DNA of 64,000 nt from the NCBI GenBank assembly GCA_964397565.1, contig CAYNJC010000021.1, positions 11,109 through 75,108 of the forward strand, read 5' to 3'. A model generated the notes under the pieces. It made no database searches, was not told the DNA's origin, and was given only the letters and a program-made list of their open reading frames with translations. Positions 50,134 to 57,278 of the stretch are shown here, piece after piece (position 1 is the first letter of the stretch; the number at the start of each line of letters is the position of its first letter). The translations under genes were made by a program, and so were the position numbers. Source of the stretch: JAPLST01 sp964397565. Lineage in GTDB: Bacteria > Auribacterota > UBA3054 > JAPLST01.

Positions 50134-51453
50134 ATGCATGTCAGGCATTTTCGCGGCGGAGTACATCCGCCGGACTATAAGGAATTTTCACGCAGTGTGC
50201 CGATCAGTGTGCTGCCGGCGCCGGGCAAGGTGCGTGTGCCGCTAGCCCAGCATCTGGGCGTGCCGGCGCAGGCATTGGTAAAAAAGGGCGACCGGGTCTG
50301 CGTCGGGCAACCGATCGGGGCCTGTGTCGGCTTCGTCTCGGCGGCAGTGCATGCGCCGGTGGCCGGCACGGTCAGCGCGTTGCCGGACGTGAACCTGTAC
50401 ACCAATCGCGTCGTGCCCGGAATCGAGATCGAGAACGATAACAGTGACACGTTGTTTGAAGGACTGGCGCCGGTGACCACGGTTGACCGCGCGACGATTG
50501 TCAAAGCAGTGCAAGCGGCCGGCATCGTCGGGCTGGGCGGCGCGACCTTTCCGTCGCATGTCAAGCTGCAGCCGCCAGCGGACAAGAAGATCAGCACCTT
50601 GATTATCAACGCCGCTGAGTGCGAGCCGTTTTTGACCTGTGATTATCGCCTGGTGCTCGAAGACGGCGAGCGCGTCGTGCGCGGCGCAACATTGCTGATG
50701 ACGGCCTTGGGCGTGAGTGAGTGCATCATCGCGATCGAGGACAACAAGCCGGATGCGGCGGCGCATCTGCGGGCACTGCTCGGCGCGCGAGCGGACATGC
50801 GCGTGGCGACCTTGCCCACCCATTATCCGCAAGGCGGCGAGAAACAATTGATTTATGTGTTAACCGGGCGGGAAGTGCCGTCGGGCGGCCTGCCGATGGA
50901 CGTCGGCTGCGTCGTGCACAATGTCGGCACGGCGGCGGCGGTGGCGGATGCGATCGAGCGCGGCATGCCGCTGATCGAGCGCATTGTGACGGTCAGCGGC
51001 GACGCGGTTGAGCGGCCGGGCAATTATCGGGTACGCATTGGTACGCCGATCCGGGCCGTCTTGGCGGCGGCGGGCTGTGACGCTGAGCGCTGCGCGAAGG
51101 TCGTTATTGGCGGGCCGATGACCGGCGCCACCGCGACCGACTTGGATGCGCCGGTGATCAAAGGCACGTCAGGCATTCTGGCGTTCAGTGCAGCGTGGGT
51201 GAAGACTGACCAGCCGCAGCCGTGTATTCGCTGCGGGCGCTGCGGCACGGTCTGTCCGATTGGCTTGCAGCCGACGCAGTTGGAGGCGCTGGCAAATCTG
51301 CGCGACGTCAATGCGCTGCAGGTGCAGCATGCCGCCGACTGCATTGAATGTGGCTGCTGCGCGTACATCTGCCCGGCGCGGCGCGCGCTGGTGCAGGGCA
51401 TTCGCTATGGCAAGGCGCAGATTACCGCGCTGCGCAAAGCCGTGAAAAACTAA
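50134..51453 (+). CDS. rnfC: Electron transport complex subunit RnfC
   Basis: The 439-residue RnfC/NqrA-related protein accepts electrons from NADH for the ion-pumping Rnf complex. It begins HVRHFRGGVHPPDYKEFS. Further hallmarks are GIVGLGGATFPSHVKLQPPA, LIINAAECEPFLTCDYRLVL, YPQGGEKQLIYVLTGREVPS and MDVGCVVHNVGTAAAVADAI. Two [4Fe-4S] ferredoxin motifs follow: CIRCGRCGTVCPIGLQP and CIECGCCAYICPARRALV. ATG 50134 is used because the preceding frame reads only intergenic repeat. Usually rnfC stands with rnfD, G, E, A and B; here it stands alone and is followed by a MITE-like element and a PEP-CTERM gene, so other subunits must lie outside the window. Confidence 0.93.
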   Translation: MHVRHFRGGVHPPDYKEFSRSVPISVLPAPGKVRVPLAQHLGVPAQALVKKGDRVCVGQPIGACVGFVSAAVHAPVAGTVSALPDVNLYTNRVVPGIEIENDNSDTLFEGLAPVTTVDRATIVKAVQAAGIVGLGGATFPSHVKLQPPADKKISTLIINAAECEPFLTCDYRLVLEDGERVVRGATLLMTALGVSECIIAIEDNKPDAAAHLRALLGARADMRVATLPTHYPQGGEKQLIYVLTGREVPSGGLPMDVGCVVHNVGTAAAVADAIERGMPLIERIVTVSGDAVERPGNYRVRIGTPIRAVLAAAGCDAERCAKVVIGGPMTGATATDLDAPVIKGTSGILAFSAAWVKTDQPQPCIRCGRCGTVCPIGLQPTQLEALANLRDVNALQVQHAADCIECGCCAYICPARRALVQGIRYGKAQITALRKAVKN

Positions 51454-51462
51454 CTGGGATTT

Positions 51463-51587
51463 ACTAATGAGAGCGCTTTCTACGTTGCAGTGTACTTGTA
51501 GCCGCCCGCGGCGAGGGCGGCTTTTGCAGCCGCGGTCAGCGCCCGCGGCTACAATTGGCATAACACCTAGTAAGCGCATTCATTAGT
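51463..51587 (+). repeat. MITE-like element, copy 2
   Basis: This 125-bp copy is in the same orientation as copy 1 and lies between rnfC and a PEP-CTERM gene. The left end is ACTAATGAGAGCGCTT and the right end is AAGCGCATTCATTAGT. The right inverted repeat abuts the ATG at 51588. Confidence 0.88.
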
Positions 51588-53237
51588 ATGCGACAGATAG
51601 GAGTGATGCTGGGAGTAGTGTTGCTGATGCTGAGCGCACATGCGCAGGCGGAACGCGTGCATGGCCCACAGGTGCGCCCGGCGGTGTTGCCGCGCCTGTC
51701 CGCGCCCGTGACGCTGCTGCCACTGGCGCAGGCGTCGGCAGGCCACGCACGCGAAATGCCCATGCGGCGCGGCACGCCGGCGGTTGTGGTGGAGCGGTCG
51801 GCGCAGCCTGTGCCACGCAGCGGCGCAGAGCCACGCGCAGCGCGCGGCGTGCCCGCTCCATTGCAGAGTTTCGAGGGTATGAGCGACGATGGGGCCGTGC
51901 CGCCGGATACAGTCGGCGATGTCGGCCCGAATCATTATCTGCAAATGGTGAACAGCGGGCCGAACGGCGCGAATTTCGCCATCTACAACAAGAGCGGCGT
52001 GAAACTGGCCGGGCCAACGGCGCTGGGGCAATTATGGTTGTCGGCCGGCGTGACCAATGCGTGCGCGCTATTCGGTTACGGCGATCCGGTCGTGGTCTAC
52101 GATCAACTGGCCAATCGCTGGCTGCTGTCGCAATTCGCCTTTGAGAGTTCGATTGGTCCGCCGTGGTACTTGGCGATGGCCGTGTCGGTCAGCAGTGATC
52201 CGCTCGGCGCCTACTATGTCTATTGCTTCGAGGAGAACGAGTATTTCCCGGATTATCCAAAATACGGCGTGTGGCCGGATGCCTATTACATGACCAGCAA
52301 TGACGACTTTGGCCTCGTGGGTGCCTGGGCGTTCGAGCGTGATAAAATGCTGCTGGGGCAGGCCGCGCGTGTGCTGAAGTTTGAGGTGGACGGCAATCTG
52401 TTGGCACCGGCGGATTGTGACGGCAGCGCCCCGCCGGCCAACGCGCCCAATTATATGTACACCATGATGGACGACACGTTCTGGCCGTCGCAGGGCTATC
52501 CCGGGCCGGATCGCTATGAAATTTGGGAATGCCATGTCGATTGGGCGACCACCAACAACAGCAGTATGACCCAGGCCGCCGCCTTGCCGTGCGCGGCATT
52601 CAACTATACCGTGGCCGGCTATTTTGTGTTGACGGCGATCACCCAAAGAGCAACCTTGCAGAAAGTGGACGCCGTCTCGGAATGGCCGATGTGGCGCGCG
52701 CAATACCGCAATTTCGGCACTTACCAGACGCTGGTCGGCAACTTCACCGTGGATGCCGATGGCGCAGATCACGCCGGTATTCGCTGGTTTGAGCTGCGGC
52801 GCACCGTCACCAACAACTGGACTATTTACCAGGAGAACACCTTCGTGCCGGATGCGAACAATCGCTGGATGGGTAGTATTGCGATGAACGCTGGCGGCGA
52901 CATGGCGTTGGGCTATAGTGTGTCCGGCTCGAATTTGTTCCCGGGCATTCGCTATACCGGGCGCGTGGCGGCGGACGCTTTGGGTACCCTTGCAGCCGAG
53001 ACCAACATTTGGACTGGCTTTGCATCGCAAACCAGCTCGGCGCGCTGGGGCGACTATAGCGCGATGAGCGTGGACCCAACGGATGACGCCACCTTTTGGT
53101 ATACACAGGAATATATTGGCAGCAATGGCACATGGCGCACGCGCATCAGCACGCTCGCCGTCGTGCCCGAACCGCAGTGGAGCGTGGTGGCGCTGATGCT
53201 TGCGCCGCTTGTGCGCCGCCGTACCTCACAAGCTTGA
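51588..53237 (+). CDS. Secreted PEP-CTERM protein of unknown function
   Basis: The 549-residue protein has a signal peptide (MRQIGVMLGVVLLMLSAHAQ) and a variable Pro/Arg/Ala-rich segment. The main domain opens SDDGAVPPDTVGDVGPNHYL, with following QMVNSGPNGANFAIYNKSG. It continues with repeated Trp/Tyr-rich strands (YDQLANRWLLSQFAFE, YPKYGVWPDAYYMTSNDDFG). The PPDTVGDVGPNHY opening is common in secreted proteins of PVC and Bacteroidota bacteria, but I know of no assigned activity. It ends VPEPQWSVVALMLAPLVRRR. The ATG at 51588 directly follows the MITE; ATG 51606 is an alternative that is close to AGGAG. It lies nine bases before pheT. Confidence 0.85.
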   Translation: MRQIGVMLGVVLLMLSAHAQAERVHGPQVRPAVLPRLSAPVTLLPLAQASAGHAREMPMRRGTPAVVVERSAQPVPRSGAEPRAARGVPAPLQSFEGMSDDGAVPPDTVGDVGPNHYLQMVNSGPNGANFAIYNKSGVKLAGPTALGQLWLSAGVTNACALFGYGDPVVVYDQLANRWLLSQFAFESSIGPPWYLAMAVSVSSDPLGAYYVYCFEENEYFPDYPKYGVWPDAYYMTSNDDFGLVGAWAFERDKMLLGQAARVLKFEVDGNLLAPADCDGSAPPANAPNYMYTMMDDTFWPSQGYPGPDRYEIWECHVDWATTNNSSMTQAAALPCAAFNYTVAGYFVLTAITQRATLQKVDAVSEWPMWRAQYRNFGTYQTLVGNFTVDADGADHAGIRWFELRRTVTNNWTIYQENTFVPDANNRWMGSIAMNAGGDMALGYSVSGSNLFPGIRYTGRVAADALGTLAAETNIWTGFASQTSSARWGDYSAMSVDPTDDATFWYTQEYIGSNGTWRTRISTLAVVPEPQWSVVALMLAPLVRRRTSQA

Positions 53238-53246
53238 GCAATACCC

Positions 53247-55667
53247 ATGCGCATTTCCTACACATGGTTGAAAGAACTGGTTGACGTGCCGTATTCGCCG
53301 CAGGAGTTGGCAGAGATTCTGACGCGGCAAGGCATGGCGGTGGATGCGCTTGAAAAGGTGGGTGCATCCTTTGATAATATTGTGGTCGGCAAACTGCTGG
53401 AGGTGCAGCCGCATCCGAATGCAGACGCCCTGTCGGTCTGCCGCGTGGATGTGGGCGCGGAAACGCTGCAGATTGTGTGCGGCGCGCCGAACATTCACGC
53501 CGGGCAGCAGGTGCCGGTGGCATTGATCGGCGCGCGATTGGGCGAGCTGGCGATCAAGAAGAGCAAGCTGCGCGGGATCGAGTCGTGCGGTATGTGCTGC
53601 GCGGCGGATGAGCTGGGCATTTCGCAGGATCATTCCTCGCTGCTGTTTCTGGATGAGGGCCTCACGCCGGGCACGCCGTTTGAGGCGCTGGTCGCCGGCG
53701 CCGATTATATTTTCGAGTTGGACATTCCGAACAATCGTCCGGATCTGTTGAATCATATCGGCGTGGCGCGCGAAATCGCCGCGCATCTGGCCGTCGTGCG
53801 CGGGACACTCGCGCACGTGCATCCACCGGTGGTAGTGCTGCGCGAAGTTGCCGAGGAGGTCGCGCACGCAGTGCGGGTGCGGATCGAGGATCAACACTTA
53901 TGCCCGCGCTACACGGCGCGCGTGCTGCGCGGCGTGCGCATCGCGGCCTCGCCGTTGTGGCTGCAGGCGCGCCTGCATCGCCTCGGCATTCGCCCGATCA
54001 ACAATGTGGTAGACGCGACCAATCTGGTGCTGCTGGAATACGGCCATCCGCTGCACGCCTTTGACTTGGCGCGCGTGAGCGGGGCGGAGATCATTGTGCG
54101 GCGCGCGCAGGATGGCGAGCTGTTGCGCACGTTGGACGACGTCGAGCGACGATTGGACACGCAGATGCTGGTGATTGCCGATGCGGCGCGCGCCGTCGCG
54201 CTGGCCGGCGTGATGGGCGGCGCCAACACGGAAGTGACCGCCACCACGACCGACATTCTGTTGGAGAGCGCATATTTTGACGGGCCGTGCATTCGACGCA
54301 CGGCGAAATTGCTGGGCCTGCAGTCCGAGGCCTCGGCGCGCTTCGAGCGCGGCGTGCGCGGCGCGGCGCTCGAAGCCAGCGCCCGCGCGGCGCAATTGAT
54401 GTGCGACCACGCCGGTGCCGCCGTGTTGCGCGGCGTCGTGGATGTGAATTATGCGCCGGCGCCGGCGGCGTTCCCCTGCCGGTATTCGCGCTGCGTTACT
54501 TTGTTGGGCTTGGCCGTGCCGGCGCGCGATGCGCGCACTGTGCTGGACGCACTTGGTTTCACCGTGGCCGTGGATGCGCGCGACGAAGACCTGTGGCAGG
54601 TGACGCCGCCGACATACCGTGTTGACTGCGCCGAGGCGCCCGATCTGGCCGAGGATATTGTGCGCGTGCTGGGCTATGATACGGTGCCGACCGACAGCAC
54701 GGCCACGTTCCACGACGCTGCCATGCCCGCGCCGATCATCCGCTGGCGCGAACAGGTGCGCGACGCACTGGTTGGGGCCGGGCTGCACGAAGCCATGACG
54801 CCCAGCTTGATTTCGCCGGACACGTTGACCGCTGCCGGCGTCCCAGCCGACGCACCCGAGTTGAATACGGTTGGCCTGGTCAACGCCATGACCCAGGAGC
54901 AAGCAGTGCTGCGGACGTTGCTGTATCCCGGCTTGATTAAGGTCGTACAGCGCAACACTGCGTTTGGTGCGCCGGCCGTACGCATGTTTGAGCTTGGCCG
55001 CGTCTATCGGCCGAAGCCGGCTGGCGCGGGCTTTGAGGAAGAAGAGCGGCTTAGCATTATTCTGTGGGGCGCCGCTACCGAGAAAGGCGTATGGGACAGT
55101 GCCCGCGAGTTGGATTTTGGTGATGGCGTCGCGGTGCTCGATGGGCTGCTGGCCACCTTGGACGTGCAAGCCACGCGCACGGTCGCGGCGCGCGCCGGCT
55201 TTCATCCCGGCCGCACGGCCACGGTGACCCTCGCGGGCGGGCCGATAATTGGCTTCATTGGCGAACTCGAACAGCGCTTGCTGCGCGCCTTGGATCTGCG
55301 CGGGCGGGTTGTCATCATCGAATTGCTGGCTGAGCCGCTGTGCGCCGTCGCGAATCCGCGGCGCCGGTTCACACCGCTGCCGCGCTTCCCACTGGCCGAG
55401 CGCGACATCGCCTTTGTCGTGCCCGACGCTATCACGCATCAGCGTGTGCAGGAGGTTATTGCCAATGCCAGCGTGACGTTTGTCACCGCCGTGACATTGT
55501 TTGACGTCTATCGCGGCGAGCATGTGCCAGCCGGGCATAGGAGCATGGCCTATCGCATTGGCTATCGCCTACCCGATCGCACGCTGACAGACGCGGAAAT
55601 CGATGCGGCGCAGCAGACGATGGCGGCGGCGCTGACCACCCAGCTCGGCGCGCAGATCCGCGTCTGA
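53247..55667 (+). CDS. pheT: Phenylalanine-tRNA ligase beta subunit
   Basis: The 806-residue protein has the bacterial PheT layout. It begins MRISYTWLKELVDVPYSPQE. The tRNA-binding OB-like domain has VVGKLLEVQPHPNADALSVC, the B3/4 editing region has ELDIPNNRPDLLNHIGVARE, and RPINNVVDATNLVLLEYGHP and ESAYFDGPCIRRTAKLLGLQ follow. Next come the catalytic-like core (LRTLLYPGLIKVVQRNTAFG) and a C-terminal FDX-ACB anticodon-binding domain (PLPRFPLAERDIAFVVPDAI; YDVY-like LFDVYRGEHVPAGHRSMAYR). PheT needs PheS to form the active heterotetramer, and pheS is not adjacent here. The gene begins nine bases after the PEP-CTERM gene, so it may depend on that transcript. Confidence 0.96.
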   Translation: MRISYTWLKELVDVPYSPQELAEILTRQGMAVDALEKVGASFDNIVVGKLLEVQPHPNADALSVCRVDVGAETLQIVCGAPNIHAGQQVPVALIGARLGELAIKKSKLRGIESCGMCCAADELGISQDHSSLLFLDEGLTPGTPFEALVAGADYIFELDIPNNRPDLLNHIGVAREIAAHLAVVRGTLAHVHPPVVVLREVAEEVAHAVRVRIEDQHLCPRYTARVLRGVRIAASPLWLQARLHRLGIRPINNVVDATNLVLLEYGHPLHAFDLARVSGAEIIVRRAQDGELLRTLDDVERRLDTQMLVIADAARAVALAGVMGGANTEVTATTTDILLESAYFDGPCIRRTAKLLGLQSEASARFERGVRGAALEASARAAQLMCDHAGAAVLRGVVDVNYAPAPAAFPCRYSRCVTLLGLAVPARDARTVLDALGFTVAVDARDEDLWQVTPPTYRVDCAEAPDLAEDIVRVLGYDTVPTDSTATFHDAAMPAPIIRWREQVRDALVGAGLHEAMTPSLISPDTLTAAGVPADAPELNTVGLVNAMTQEQAVLRTLLYPGLIKVVQRNTAFGAPAVRMFELGRVYRPKPAGAGFEEEERLSIILWGAATEKGVWDSARELDFGDGVAVLDGLLATLDVQATRTVAARAGFHPGRTATVTLAGGPIIGFIGELEQRLLRALDLRGRVVIIELLAEPLCAVANPRRRFTPLPRFPLAERDIAFVVPDAITHQRVQEVIANASVTFVTAVTLFDVYRGEHVPAGHRSMAYRIGYRLPDRTLTDAEIDAAQQTMAAALTTQLGAQIRV

Positions 55668-56172
55668 GCGCGATTCCCAGTGAGGAAATTCGTTTGCGGC
55701 GAACGAATTTGTGGTGCGGTACTGCGCCTTCCGTTCGATGTTCGATGTTCGATGTTCAATGTTCGATGTTCACTGTTGATTTCTTTCGCAACGAAACAAA
55801 TTATGGTGCAGCGTGCAGATTCGCCGCCGCACGGAGGCGGCTCCCACTCTCTATTCTGCACCGACGCACTGCTTTCTTCGTGTCTTTGTGGCAATTTCAT
55901 GCTGCAGCGGCGCCATCTGCGTCATCTGCGGATAATATTTTCTGCGGCAAGCCGGCGACGCCGGGGCGTCACCTGCAGCACGCGGGTCTGCAGACGAGTT
56001 TTAAAAAGCTGGACGATCAGCGTTAGCGCGATGATGCAGACGCGCCTGCGCATGGACGCGGCGCGGCTAATGGACTTGAAAGTCCATCCACACTTGCAGA
56101 AAACAAAGCGCTTTTGATAGAATAGCAAATGTCTCGTACCGATAATGCCGATTGAGACTGCACAGTGATTCT
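55668..56172. repeat. Repeat-rich intergenic region without a gene
   Basis: It contains GAATTCGTTTGC-type palindromic fragments, a 7-bp array TTCGATG (55733-55776), the reverse copy of the GTGGGAGCCGCC repeat (about 55822-55852) and a segment from CTTCGTGTCTTTGTGGC to GCGGATAATATTTTCTGC (about 55877-55945). The last is related to 59997-60075. No supported gene. Confidence 0.6.
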
Positions 56173-57198
56173 ATGACTAGAGCAACATATGTAATGATCG
56201 CCGGACTTATTCTGGCCGTCTCATTGGTACTGTTGTTACGCAGAGAAGCGCTGCATGACCAACCGCACGCAAATACTGTAACGAACGCGGTGAACACGCA
56301 TGTTTCTGACAAAACTATGCCAACGGATTGTGCACGCTCTACAACCAGCGCTCCTGATCACACGAACATGCACGCCAAGACCGTTGCTAGTTCCATCAAC
56401 AACTTTGATCATCTGGTGAATTTGCTTTCCGGGCCGGCGCTAACAGCCACGATGACTGCGGAACAGCAAGCCGAACGTCGTCGGCATTTTGACGCTTTCA
56501 ATAATAAAGATATCATCGGCGCCACCGGCAATCCATACGATTCGCCGGCGTACCGTCGTTTGACCAACAGCGTTTTGTCTCAAGCTGAAATTCTGTGGAT
56601 TATTGAGAGCACCCCGGATTTAAATACGTTGCTTACGCTTGCCAATGATATCGCAGCAGGCCAGGGGAAAATGCGCGATGTGCCTGCCGCACGCTATATC
56701 TATGAGTATATTCGCAGCCAAGCGCGTGAACGCGGCGATATGAATTTGTGTGCGTATGCTACCCTTATACTCGGACAGGAGTTTGCGCTTCCTATCTCGC
56801 AACAGGATATCCCCCGTGCGCAAGCGCTGTTCATGGAAATTATTGATATGTATCGCGCAAACGATGCTCTCAATAAAGACCTGGAGCAGTGGAGTAAGGC
56901 CCGCCTTGCGTATTGTTATGAACAACGCGGTGCTGTGGACAAAGCAGAAGCTGTGTATGCAGAAATTATTGCTGATTCAAAAAACAAAGCAATAGCAGAG
57001 ATAAACGACCGCTGGAACCGCATTATCAATCAAGCCAGTGTCGTTGACCCGAGCCCGCAGAAGCTCATCGCTTTTGCCCAAGAACTGGATATTCTTGCGG
57101 ACAAATACCGGAAAATAAGTGATCATCCGTTTGTGTTTACACTTGAGGGGCAAGCGGCTTCGTTTCGGCGCAGAGCGGCGATACTTTCTGCTCATTGA
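56173..57198 (+). CDS. TPR-like helical protein with N-terminal membrane anchor
   Basis: The 341-residue protein starts at ATG 56173 (MTRATYVMIAGLILAVSLVL), whose first 25 residues form a membrane anchor or signal sequence. After a Thr/Ser-rich spacer the remainder is mostly helical: LTNSVLSQAEILWIIEST, AARYIYEYIRSQARERGDMN, EQWSKARLAYCYEQRGAVDK and AEAVYAEIIADSKNKAIAEI. The last two have the alternating small/large pattern of tetratricopeptide repeats. Codon use appears less GC-rich than in neighbouring genes. I recognise no specific family, and a periplasmic scaffold role would be only a guess. Confidence 0.7.
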   Translation: MTRATYVMIAGLILAVSLVLLLRREALHDQPHANTVTNAVNTHVSDKTMPTDCARSTTSAPDHTNMHAKTVASSINNFDHLVNLLSGPALTATMTAEQQAERRRHFDAFNNKDIIGATGNPYDSPAYRRLTNSVLSQAEILWIIESTPDLNTLLTLANDIAAGQGKMRDVPAARYIYEYIRSQARERGDMNLCAYATLILGQEFALPISQQDIPRAQALFMEIIDMYRANDALNKDLEQWSKARLAYCYEQRGAVDKAEAVYAEIIADSKNKAIAEINDRWNRIINQASVVDPSPQKLIAFAQELDILADKYRKISDHPFVFTLEGQAASFRRRAAILSAH

Positions 57199-57278
57199 CC
57201 AAGCCTGCAGAAGAGCTGCGCAACACAATGAATAATCACGATGCCAAGTAATTCACACCGCACTTTGCCTTGGAGTCT

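Noticed and set aside
53898..55538. 546-codon minus-strand frame opposite pheT
   Set aside because: Shadow frame against a conserved tRNA synthetase subunit.
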